A stretch of 7,681 nt of DNA from Pseudomonadota bacterium (GTDB taxonomy: Bacteria > Pseudomonadota > Gammaproteobacteria > Burkholderiales > Burkholderiaceae_D): assembly GCA_018241865.1 (NCBI GenBank), contig JAFECY010000115.1:1-7681 (forward strand), written 5' to 3'. The notes under the pieces are model-generated. The model saw only the letters and a program-made list of their open reading frames with translations, did no database searches and was not told the origin of the DNA. This document shows, piece after piece, positions 1 to 6,328 of this stretch. How positions within the stretch are numbered: the stretch's first letter is position 1; each line of letters begins with the position of its first letter. The translations under genes and the position numbers were made by a program.

Positions 1-2235
1 AAGCGAGCAGCTGCATCCCGCTTGGCCGCAAAACACCCTCCCCCCACCTACTCTGCCGACTCGGTATCAAGCAGCAGCGTCGCCTCGGTCGCTCAGCTCA
101 ACGCCACGCTGGCGGAATATCTGCCGCCTTCCGAATTAAAAAAAGTCCGCGAAGCCTATCGCTTTTCGGACGAAATGCATCTTGGGCAAATTCGTAAGTC
201 GGGTGAGCCGTATATTTCGCACCCCATTGCCGTAGCTGAAATTTGCGCCGAATGGAAACTCGACGCGCAAGCCATCATGGCCGCCCTGCTACACGACGTC
301 ATGGAAGACCAAGACGTCAAGAAAGAAGAGCTGATCGAACGCTTCGGTGCGCAAGTCGCTTCGCTAGTGGATGGCCTCTCCAAGCTCGATAAGCTGGAAT
401 TTCAAAGCCAGGTCGAAATTCAAGCTGAAAATTTCCGCAAGATGCTGTTGGCGATGGCGCGCGACGTGCGCGTGATTCTCATCAAACTAGCTGACCGCCT
501 GCACAACATGCGCACGCTGGATTTCATGCCGTCGGACAAGAAGCGCCGCATCGCCCGCGAAACCATGGAAGTGTATGTGCCAATTGCGCACCGGCTCGGC
601 CTGAACAACATCTACCGCGAGTTGCAGGATCTATCTTTCTCACACCTGCACCCGCTGCGTTACCGGACGCTGAACAAAGCGGTAAAAGGCGCGCGCGGCA
701 ACCGGCGCGAAGTGGTCGGCAAGATTCTGGATGCCGTGAATGCCACACTGGCCGCCGCCGGTTTACAGGTGCAAGTTTATGGCCGCGAAAAAACCTTGTA
801 CGGCATCTACAAAAAGATGCGCAACAAGCATCTGACCTTCTCACAAGTGCTGGACGTGTACGGTTTTCGCGTCGTCGTAGATAGCTTTGCCAATTGCTAT
901 GTCGCGCTCGGCACCCTGCACGCGCTATACAAACCGATGCCGGGCAAGTTCAAGGATTACATCGCCATCCCCAAGTTGAACGGCTACCAATCGCTACACA
1001 CCACTCTGATCGGCCCCTATGGCACGCCGGTCGAATTTCAAATCAGAACGCAAGAAATGCACCGCGTTGCCGAATCTGGCGTCGCCGCCCACTGGTTATA
1101 CAAGAGCGACGAAGAAGACAACCTGACCGACCTCCAGCAACGCACCCACGCTTGGCTGCAATCGCTGCTGGATATTCAAAAACAAACTGGCGACTCGGCC
1201 GAATTCCTCGAACACGTCAAGGTCGATCTCTTCCCGGATTCGGTCTATGTCTTCACACCAAAATCGACGATCATCGCTCTGCCCCGCGGTGCCACTGCGC
1301 TGGACTTTGCCTACACCATCCATACCGATGTCGGCGACCAAGCCATCGCGGTGCGCATTAATCACGAACAAGCGCCACTGCGTTCCGAACTACGCAACGG
1401 CGACATCGTTGAGATCATCACCTCGCCTTCTTCGCGTCCCAGCCCGAACTGGCTGACCTTCGTGCGAACCGGCAAGGCGCGCTCGGCCATTCGTCACCAT
1501 CTACGCACTATCAATTTGGTCGAATCGATCGAACTCGGCAAGCGCCTGCTGCACCAAGCACTTGCCGGCCTGCGACTCGCGCCGGAAATGACCGATGCGC
1601 TGACCGAACGCTTGCTCAATGAATCCAGCGCCAAATCCATGGATGATCTGTATGCCGACATCGGCGTCGGCAAGCGCATGGCGGCGCTAGTAGCGCGTCA
1701 CATCATGGGATTAGTGGAAAGCGACATACCGGCGACAGAATCCGCACAGATCGAAGCAGTGCACAGTCAGATTGCACCGGTGGTGATTACCGGCACCGAA
1801 GGCGTGTCGGTACAGTTATCGCCCTGCTGCCTGCCGCTGCCAGGCGACAAGATTCACGGACAACTGCGGCGCGACCAAGGCTTGGTGGTGCATGCGGACG
1901 ATTGCGAGCCAGCCAGACGCATGCGCAGCAAGGAGCCGGAACGCTGGATCAACGTCGTTTGGGGAACCGAGTTGGTGCGTCGCTTCGATTGCCGCATCTC
2001 GGTGCTGGCGAAAAACGAACGCGGCGGCTTAGCGCGCATTGCTGCCGAGATCGGCGAATCCGACGCCAACATCACTTCAGTCAGCATGGACGACGACAAA
2101 GATCAAACCATGCGTCACTTGCGCTTCACGGTTCAAGTCGAAGACCGGGTGCATCTGGCGCGTCTGATGCGCAACGTGCGCCGCATACCGGGCGTCACCC
2201 GCATTCAGCGCGAACGCAATCCGTTCAGGATGTAA
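1..2235 (+). CDS. spoT: Bifunctional (p)ppGpp synthetase/hydrolase SpoT (RelA/SpoT family), probably missing its extreme 5' end
   Basis: Makes ppGpp/pppGpp from GTP or GDP plus ATP and hydrolyses it, setting the stringent response in the cytoplasm. Residue numbers here count from the TTG at 22. An HD hydrolase domain covers about 45-190, with HP at 67-68, HDVMED at 91-96 and LADRLHNMRT at 157-165, so the hydrolase looks intact. The synthetase domain covers about 225-360 (YGREK at 253, YGFRVVVDS at 280, GYQSLHT at 321). A TGS domain lies at about 398-467, a Cys-containing region at 601-628 (PCCLPLPGDKI, then HADDCEP) and a C-terminal ACT domain at about 654-733. Both catalytic halves keep their motifs, which favours bifunctional SpoT/Rel over hydrolase-dead RelA. 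The first possible start is TTG at 22, but it has no visible Shine-Dalgarno sequence and the frame is open to base 1. The true start probably lies upstream; relatives carry variable N-termini. The stop lies 10 bases from the end of the convergent greB. Confidence 0.95.
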   Translation, partial: KRAAASRLAAKHPPPTYSADSVSSSSVASVAQLNATLAEYLPPSELKKVREAYRFSDEMHLGQIRKSGEPYISHPIAVAEICAEWKLDAQAIMAALLHDVMEDQDVKKEELIERFGAQVASLVDGLSKLDKLEFQSQVEIQAENFRKMLLAMARDVRVILIKLADRLHNMRTLDFMPSDKKRRIARETMEVYVPIAHRLGLNNIYRELQDLSFSHLHPLRYRTLNKAVKGARGNRREVVGKILDAVNATLAAAGLQVQVYGREKTLYGIYKKMRNKHLTFSQVLDVYGFRVVVDSFANCYVALGTLHALYKPMPGKFKDYIAIPKLNGYQSLHTTLIGPYGTPVEFQIRTQEMHRVAESGVAAHWLYKSDEEDNLTDLQQRTHAWLQSLLDIQKQTGDSAEFLEHVKVDLFPDSVYVFTPKSTIIALPRGATALDFAYTIHTDVGDQAIAVRINHEQAPLRSELRNGDIVEIITSPSSRPSPNWLTFVRTGKARSAIRHHLRTINLVESIELGKRLLHQALAGLRLAPEMTDALTERLLNESSAKSMDDLYADIGVGKRMAALVARHIMGLVESDIPATESAQIEAVHSQIAPVVITGTEGVSVQLSPCCLPLPGDKIHGQLRRDQGLVVHADDCEPARRMRSKEPERWINVVWGTELVRRFDCRISVLAKNERGGLARIAAEIGESDANITSVSMDDDKDQTMRHLRFTVQVEDRVHLARLMRNVRRIPGVTRIQRERNPFRM

Positions 2236-2245
2236 GGTCGCGCCG

Positions 2246-2803
2246 TTAAGTCGGTGCCGGATAGCGCACCATCAGAATGTCCAGCTCCTCCATACCCGCC
2301 GGCGTCTTCAATGGCACCGCATCGCCTTCGCGCGCCTTGGTCAGAGCGCGCGCCACCGGCGACACCCAACTGATCTTGCCATGCAAGGGATCGATCTCGT
2401 CGATACCGACGATGGTCACAGTCTGCTCTTCGCCATTTTGGTTTTGGTACGTGACAGTCGCGCCGAAAAAAATTTGATCGGAGCCGTGGTGCACGGCCGG
2501 ATCGACCACTTCGGCCAGATCCAGACGTTTGGTCAAAAAACGGATGCGCCGATCGATCTCGCGCAGACGGCGCTTGCCGTAAATGTAGTCGCCATTCTCG
2601 GAGCGGTCGCCATTAGAAGCCGCCCAGTGCACCACCTTCACCACTTCTGGCCGTTCGGTGTCGATCAATTGCAGCAATTCATCTTTGATGCGGCGATAGC
2701 CCTGCGGCGTGATGTAGTTTTTTGCACCAGCAGGAATGGCCGGCGTAGCGACGTCGAGATCATCATCGTCACCATCCGATTCCTTGGTAAATGCTTTGTT
2801 CAT
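2246..2803 (-). CDS. greB: Transcription elongation factor GreB
   Basis: Rescues backtracked RNA polymerase by inserting a coiled coil into the secondary channel and stimulating transcript cleavage. The 185-residue product has the GreB signature: RPEVVKVVHWAASNGDRSENGDYIYGKRRLREIDRR at about 51-86, in which D66 and E69 in GDRSEN match the acidic coiled-coil tip that helps bind the catalytic magnesium. The C-terminal FKBP-like domain follows at about 104-182 (FFGATVTY, SPVARAL, TPAGMEELDI). Compared with the 158-residue E. coli protein it has an N-terminal extension of about 27 residues with an acidic run, ESDGDDDD, at 8-15. I infer this is a flexible tail; similar extensions occur in Burkholderiales GreB as far as I recall. 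The ATG at 2803 has no convincing Shine-Dalgarno sequence but a TAAAAT box six bases upstream. The EAL-HDOD gene ends 41 bases upstream on the same strand, so read-through is also possible. Confidence 0.95.
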   Translation of the reverse strand: MNKAFTKESDGDDDDLDVATPAIPAGAKNYITPQGYRRIKDELLQLIDTERPEVVKVVHWAASNGDRSENGDYIYGKRRLREIDRRIRFLTKRLDLAEVVDPAVHHGSDQIFFGATVTYQNQNGEEQTVTIVGIDEIDPLHGKISWVSPVARALTKAREGDAVPLKTPAGMEELDILMVRYPAPT

Positions 2804-2820
2804 GCCGTCATTTTAACGGC
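2804..2820 (-). promoter_or_regulatory. Possible -10 box and weak hairpin directly before greB
   Basis: On the minus strand TAAAAT (2815-2810) matches five of six -10 consensus bases and ends six bases before the greB ATG, so a start site seven bases downstream would be the A of ATG. No -35-like hexamer is visible at 16-18 bases spacing. The same bases form a weak 5-bp inverted repeat (GCCGT at 2804-2808, ACGGC at 2816-2820, seven-base loop). The promoter reading is tentative. Confidence 0.3.
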
Positions 2821-2844
2821 ACACCGGCCAGCACGCAGACTCGG

Positions 2845-4122
2845 CTAGATTGCACGCCCGGATAAGTCGTTGGTCCACTGAAATGCGTTTAACTGCAACA
2901 GCGCGAGTTCTTCCACAGACAGATTCAGTTTGTGTAGCGTGGGCGCAAGCAAGGGACCGGCCTCCTCGATACGCTCGATGAATTCGGCCAGCTTGAGCAT
3001 GTCGCCAAAGATGCCGTGACGATGCAGCAGCGCATCGCGCACGGCATCAGCAACGGCGATCTGACCGAGAATGTCTTCCATCGGCAAGCCAAACAAGGCA
3101 TCCATCAAAGACATGATGCCGACCGTAAACGCTTTGTCCGCCATGCCGCGATCAGCAGGATGAATACGCTGCACCATCAATTCCAGCAATTTGCCACGCG
3201 TGGTTGCCAACATCAACAACGGTGAAGTCAGGTGATTCGCCTTGTCGGAATTGGCATACAACAAAATCTGCAGCCAGCGCTGCAACTGCGTACGGCCCAA
3301 CACCATCAAGGCCTGACCGATCGAATCAATCCGTTGCGCCGCACCGACACCGGCCGAATTAACCAAGCGCAGCAAGTTCAGTCCGAGCGACGCATCGTGT
3401 TTGATGGTTTGCTCGATTTCCCGGCTATCGGCATCGGTCATAATCTGGCTCAACAAACGCAGGATCGTCAGTTGCGACGGCGATAGCTTTTTGCCGTTGA
3501 GGATGATCGGCCGAGCGAAGTAATATCCTTGGAAATAATCGAAACCCAGATCAAGGCAGATGCGAAACTCATCGACGGTTTCCACTTTTTCGGCCAGCAG
3601 TAGCTTGTTACCGCTCTTGAGTTGCCGGCTCAGCATGGTCAGCGTCTCAAGCTGCATATCTTTGATATCAACTTTGATGATGCGAGCGAAAGGCAGCAAC
3701 TCGCGCACGTCGTCAGATTGGGTAACCACGTCATCCAGCGCGAAGGTGTATCCAGCAGCAGATAACTCAGCAACGCGCGCTAAAATATCAGGCGTGGCCT
3801 TGATGGTTTCGAGCAGTTCAAGCACGACCTTATCGGCTGGTAGAAAGCCGACGATGTCGCTCATCAACACGCTACTGTCCACGTTGACGAAGCCGAGCGC
3901 ATCGCCAACCACATTACTCAATCCGAGCTCGGACACATGCGCCATCACCGTTGCGGTGGCGGACAGATCATCGACCACGTTGGCATTGCCGTGGGCAGCA
4001 TTGCGGAACAGGAGTTCGTAGGCAACCAAATCTTGGTTGCGGTTCAGAATCGGCTGCCGCGCCAAGAAAAATTCCCTGACGTTCTGGGCAAAGTGTGCAT
4101 TGCTGTCGAGATCGGCGGTCAT
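2845..4122 (-). CDS. EAL-HDOD signalling protein (YuxH-type), possible c-di-GMP-related regulator
   Basis: A 425-residue cytoplasmic protein joining an N-terminal EAL-like domain (about 18-210) to a C-terminal HDOD domain (about 213-400). The opening FFLARQPILNRNQDLVAYELLFRNA is the hallmark of the YuxH-like EAL-HDOD family. EAL-type motifs persist in order: YELLFR at 35-40 in place of EAL, FVNVD at 78-82, LELLET at 101-106, FALDDV at 127-132, KVDIKD at 150-155, AEKVET at 177-182 and FQGYYFARP at 197-205. Several presumed metal and substrate positions remain, but the usual DDFGTG loop reads DDVVTQ and the EAL signature itself is altered, so phosphodiesterase activity is doubtful; binding or scaffolding is more likely. 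HDOD domains resemble HD hydrolases without the catalytic pair, and none is obvious here. The ATG at 4122 has no strong Shine-Dalgarno sequence but gives the expected short leader before LARQPIL. greB follows 41 bases downstream. The target process is not predictable from this window. Confidence 0.88.
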   Translation of the reverse strand: MTADLDSNAHFAQNVREFFLARQPILNRNQDLVAYELLFRNAAHGNANVVDDLSATATVMAHVSELGLSNVVGDALGFVNVDSSVLMSDIVGFLPADKVVLELLETIKATPDILARVAELSAAGYTFALDDVVTQSDDVRELLPFARIIKVDIKDMQLETLTMLSRQLKSGNKLLLAEKVETVDEFRICLDLGFDYFQGYYFARPIILNGKKLSPSQLTILRLLSQIMTDADSREIEQTIKHDASLGLNLLRLVNSAGVGAAQRIDSIGQALMVLGRTQLQRWLQILLYANSDKANHLTSPLLMLATTRGKLLELMVQRIHPADRGMADKAFTVGIMSLMDALFGLPMEDILGQIAVADAVRDALLHRHGIFGDMLKLAEFIERIEEAGPLLAPTLHKLNLSVEELALLQLNAFQWTNDLSGRAI

Positions 4123-4155
4123 TGCGGCACTTATTGGGGGTATTTATTGATTTTG

Positions 4156-4165
4156 TTGGCGCCAA
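4156..4165. repeat. Perfect 10-bp palindrome TTGGCGCCAA upstream of the EAL-HDOD gene
   Basis: Lies in the 98-base gap between the EAL-HDOD start (4122) and the rlmJ stop (4221), 34 bases before the EAL-HDOD ATG. It is perfectly self-complementary, as expected of a site for a dimeric DNA-binding protein, but I cannot name a regulator. A minus-strand TACAAT at 4194-4189 could be a -10 box upstream of it, though its -35 region is poor. The rest of the gap shows no terminator for rlmJ and no small gene. Confidence 0.35.
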
Positions 4166-4220
4166 AAGCAGCAGTCTAAAACGGCTTCATTGTACTGCGA
4201 TTCCTTCGTGGAAATACACA

Positions 4221-5108
4221 TTATCCGGGGCCGGTTTCCAGCGTGTAGTCAGCACCGGCGTCGCAGCCCAGCGCCTGCACCAGCCAAGGCATCAGATCGG
4301 TCAACATGGCTTTCAGCGTCCAAGGTGGATTGATGACGAACATACCGCTGCTACGCAAGCCGAAACCATCTGGAGCCGGCGCGCCGATGGTCAGCGTCAC
4401 GTGCAGCCAATCCTTGGTCGGCAAACGCTTCAATTGATCGGGAAACTGGCGCGATTCCATGCGATTCAATACCGGATACCAAACCGCATAGACGCCAGTG
4501 GGGAAACGCTTCAAGGCATCCTCCAGCGTCTTTTTGACGCGACGGTAATCGTCTTTGACTTCGTAAGGCGGGTCGATCAGCACCAATCCGCGCCGCGACG
4601 GCGGCGGCAACAAGGCTTTCAAACCATCGAAACCGTCGGCGCGTTGAATCATCACGCGTTTACCGCGTACATTCGATCGCTTGCCTTGCGCGGCGGCATG
4701 CGCTTCCAGTTTGTCGAAATTTTCTTGCAGGATGCGGGCATCGCTCGGGTGCAATTCAAACAAGCGCAGTCGATCGGCATCACGCATCACCTGCTCGGCG
4801 CAATAAGGCGACCCGGGGTAATAACGCATCTTGCCGCTCGGGTTCATGGCACGGATCAGTTGGACGTAATCATCCAACGCCGGCGGCAAATCTTTGCGTT
4901 GCCACAGGCGGCCGATACCGGTGTCGTACTCGGCATTCTTGGCGGCTTCGCTGCTGTCAAGTGCGTACACACCGGCACCAGCGTGCGTGTCGATGTACAT
5001 GTAAGCTGCATCCTTTTGGTTCAGGTAGTGCAGCAACTGGATCAACACGACATGTTTGAGCACGTCGGCGTGATTGCCCGCGTGGAAGGCGTGGCGGTAA
5101 CTCAGCAT
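4221..5108 (-). CDS. rlmJ: 23S rRNA (adenine(2030)-N6)-methyltransferase RlmJ
   Basis: Transfers a methyl group from S-adenosylmethionine to N6 of A2030 of 23S rRNA during ribosome assembly. The 295-residue product aligns by eye along its length with E. coli RlmJ (280 residues): MLSYRHAFHAGNHADVLKHV at the N-terminus, IDTHAGAGVY at 39-48 (SAM-binding glycine-rich loop), RYYPGSPYCAEQ at 95-106, FELHPSD at 117-123, and IDPPYE at 168-173, the DPPY motif of N6-adenine methyltransferases. The family's functional residues Y4, H6, K18 and the DPPY aspartate (D169 here) are all present. An insertion of about 15 basic residues near 134-150, absent from E. coli, accounts for most of the extra length. 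The ATG at 5108 is supported by AAGGA at 5119-5115, six bases upstream. The gene starts 36 bases after the FecR-domain gene and may share its transcript. Orthologues (YhiR/ComJ) have also been linked to using external DNA as a nutrient. Confidence 0.95.
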   Translation of the reverse strand: MLSYRHAFHAGNHADVLKHVVLIQLLHYLNQKDAAYMYIDTHAGAGVYALDSSEAAKNAEYDTGIGRLWQRKDLPPALDDYVQLIRAMNPSGKMRYYPGSPYCAEQVMRDADRLRLFELHPSDARILQENFDKLEAHAAAQGKRSNVRGKRVMIQRADGFDGLKALLPPPSRRGLVLIDPPYEVKDDYRRVKKTLEDALKRFPTGVYAVWYPVLNRMESRQFPDQLKRLPTKDWLHVTLTIGAPAPDGFGLRSSGMFVINPPWTLKAMLTDLMPWLVQALGCDAGADYTLETGPG

Positions 5109-5144
5109 GAAAAATCCTTAAGCGGTGTAGCGACGAACTCGCCC

Positions 5145-5825
5145 TTACATGTTGTAGGGCGGCAGATTCAAACCGTAAAAAGGCGGCTTGCGGCCGAACA
5201 AACCCTCCAACATAATCAGTTCGGCATCGGAATGGTTTTTCACTGGCGCTTTCGCCATCATCACCGACGCTTCCTTGTCGCCGATATAGAGCGGATGTTC
5301 GTGATGCATGGTCTTGATGACTTCTTTATGCTCGGGATCAGCCAGTGGGCTCAGTTCGGCCTCGCCGTAGCAAAGGCAGAAATAAGTGCGGCTCGTTTCT
5401 GCCTCGATATAACAGCCGGTGCCACGTATACCTATGGCAGCGGTCGGTGTGCGTAGCTTTTTCTCACCCTTACCGAAAACGCTCAACACCTTGCCAGAGA
5501 TGTAGCGCAACACCGGGATCAGTGCGCTTTCGTCGATCATAAATTGGGTATTTTCACGCAACAGAAAAGCATTTTGTTGGTGTACCAGCACCGCCTCGCT
5601 AGCAGGACCAGTCACCACTTTCTGTCCAACACGCACGATGTCGCCGACCACAACCGATTTACCATCAAGCGTTACCTGCCCCTTCACCGAAACAAAGCCT
5701 TGCCGACCGTCTGCCGCCAGCGCCCGCAACGCTATACTCATGCCGCCACTACCCAACAAGCCCGTAGCCGCGAGTCGAACCAAGGTAGCGCGACGCATGC
5801 GGTTCAACAGCTCAGATTTTTTCAT
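5145..5825 (-). CDS. Exported FecR-domain protein
   Basis: A 226-residue protein with an N-terminal export signal: basic MKKSELLNRMRR, a hydrophobic stretch at about 13-36, then LRALA-ADG, with likely cleavage near 37-38. The twin arginine at 11-12 resembles but does not fully match a Tat motif, so Sec or Tat export is unresolved. The mature part contains a FecR-like beta domain at about 44-155: GQVTLDGKSVVVGDIVRVGQ, then FLLRENTQFMIDES, then RTPTAAIGIRGTG. There is no anti-sigma N-terminal domain, no transmembrane helix after the signal and no sigma-factor gene nearby, so this is a free-standing periplasmic FecR-domain protein and not a ferric-citrate regulator. Cysteines at 138, 150 and 152 (YFCLCYG) and histidines at 174, 175 and 177 (HHEHP) could bind metal or form a disulfide; that is inference. 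The ATG has GGAG at 5836-5833, seven bases upstream, inside the preceding gene, which it overlaps by 14 bases. The biochemical role is unknown. Confidence 0.85.
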   Translation of the reverse strand: MKKSELLNRMRRATLVRLAATGLLGSGGMSIALRALAADGRQGFVSVKGQVTLDGKSVVVGDIVRVGQKVVTGPASEAVLVHQQNAFLLRENTQFMIDESALIPVLRYISGKVLSVFGKGEKKLRTPTAAIGIRGTGCYIEAETSRTYFCLCYGEAELSPLADPEHKEVIKTMHHEHPLYIGDKEASVMMAKAPVKNHSDAELIMLEGLFGRKPPFYGLNLPPYNM

Positions 5826-6210
5826 TCTTCGTCTCCGAAATCATTTGTCGGTATTCGTCGAGTTTGCCGACGATCTGCATGCGGATCGATTCCGGCAAGT
5901 GCGCATCGTTCTGTCCGAAACAAGCCAACATGTAGGTTACATCGGGCGCACCGTTTGCCAACAGCAGCGGCGACGCCTTGTAGCGCAGTCCACCGCCGCT
6001 TTCACCATCGTCCACCTTCAGATAACGAAAGCCCTTCTCCGCGTCCCAGCGCACCGCATGTTCGACACTGCCTTTGTCGTAGCAAAACTGAAAAGCGAGA
6101 ACGCTGCCGTGCTCGTCATTCCACACCACCAAATCTTGCGTAGCAGAACTGAACCAGCGGCGCAGCGGCTCGCCTGCGATTTGACGGACATCACGTATCT
6201 CTTTGAGCAT
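5812..6210 (-). CDS. Conserved-looking hypothetical protein, 132 residues
   Basis: I do not recognise a named family. The product is a soluble, mixed-charge 132-residue protein with no signal peptide, membrane segment or familiar catalytic motif. Visible blocks are EIRDVRQIAGEPLRRWF at 4-20, DLVVWNDEHGSVLAFQFCYDK at 26-46, and a glycine-rich VDDGESGGGLRYKASPLLL at 66-84; the alternation of hydrophobic and polar residues at 26-45 suggests antiparallel beta strands. The C-terminus (about 105-130) is predicted helical by eye. It is supported as a real gene by its own -10 box upstream after the aceA terminator, by a 14-base overlap with the FecR-domain gene, and by having the FecR ribosome-binding site inside its 3' end, a pattern of translational coupling. 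The ATG at 6210 has only a weak purine run (AGAGAA) before it. It probably works with the FecR-domain protein, but on the opposite side of the membrane unless exported in another way. Confidence 0.75.
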   Translation of the reverse strand: MLKEIRDVRQIAGEPLRRWFSSATQDLVVWNDEHGSVLAFQFCYDKGSVEHAVRWDAEKGFRYLKVDDGESGGGLRYKASPLLLANGAPDVTYMLACFGQNDAHLPESIRMQIVGKLDEYRQMISETKNEKI

Positions 6211-6221
6211 GATGCATTCTC

Positions 6222-6245
6222 TATCGAAAAAGTGTATCGATTATA
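6222..6245 (-). promoter_or_regulatory. Probable promoter of the 132-aa/FecR (and perhaps rlmJ) unit
   Basis: A perfect -10 hexamer TATAAT reads on the minus strand at 6245-6240, 30 bases before the ATG at 6210 and just past the aceA terminator. No good -35 box is seen at 15-18 bases spacing, where the terminator stem and T-tract fall, so an activator or a weak promoter is possible. Immediately downstream is an imperfect operator-like repeat: TATCGA at 6222-6227 and again at 6235-6240, with ATCGA and TCGAT also inverted. Confidence 0.45.
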
Positions 6246-6259
6246 TCCGCCGACCAAAC

Positions 6260-6289
6260 AAAAACGCCCGGGATTGCCGGGCGTTTTTT
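6260..6289 (-). terminator. Bidirectional intrinsic terminator after aceA
   Basis: The stem ACGCCCGG (6264-6271) pairs with CCGGGCGT (6277-6284) around a five-base loop. It is flanked by five A on the left and six T on the right. On the minus strand the stem is followed by TTTTTG then TTT, suitable for ending aceA transcription about 45-70 bases after its stop; on the plus strand it also ends in a T-tract. Confidence 0.9.
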
Positions 6290-6299
6290 CATCAAGCGG

Positions 6300-6320
6300 C
6301 AAGGCTCTGGTCGAGCCTTG
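6300..6320 (-). repeat. Second hairpin in the aceA 3' untranslated region
   Basis: CAAGGCTC (6300-6307) and GAGCCTTG (6313-6320) form a perfect 8-bp inverted repeat with a five-base loop, beginning eight bases after the aceA stop codon and lying 16 bases before the terminator stem. It has no T-tract of its own, so it is not a terminator alone. It could protect the aceA mRNA 3' end or be part of a 3'-UTR-derived RNA. Confidence 0.7.
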
Positions 6321-6328
6321 TGCGTCGA

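Noticed and set aside
894..1361. 155-codon plus-strand frame inside spoT
   Set aside because: It overlaps the synthetase and TGS coding sequence in another frame; the Arg/His/Pro-rich product is typical of a shadow frame.
2253..2270. GGTGC/GCACC inverted repeat just past the spoT stop
   Set aside because: Only five base pairs with an eight-base loop and no T-tract, inside greB coding sequence; too weak to call a spoT terminator.
4042..4066. Internal TTG start for the EAL-HDOD protein at LARQPIL, preceded by a purine-rich AGGGAA
   Set aside because: It would begin exactly at the conserved LARQPIL motif, removing the short leader that family members have; the ATG at 4122 fits better.
5141..5160. 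Hairpin at the end of the FecR-domain gene (8 pairs with one bulged base)
   Set aside because: It includes the stop codon and has no following T-tract on the minus strand, so it is not an intrinsic terminator; it may be chance.
4095..5456. 453-codon open frame on the plus strand, antisense to rlmJ and part of the FecR-domain gene
   Set aside because: It lies in the register where antisense stops would need TTA, CTA or TCA codons in rlmJ, which are rare at this base composition, so a long opposite frame is expected. The product is His/Gln/Arg-rich, matches no family, and runs across two gene gaps.
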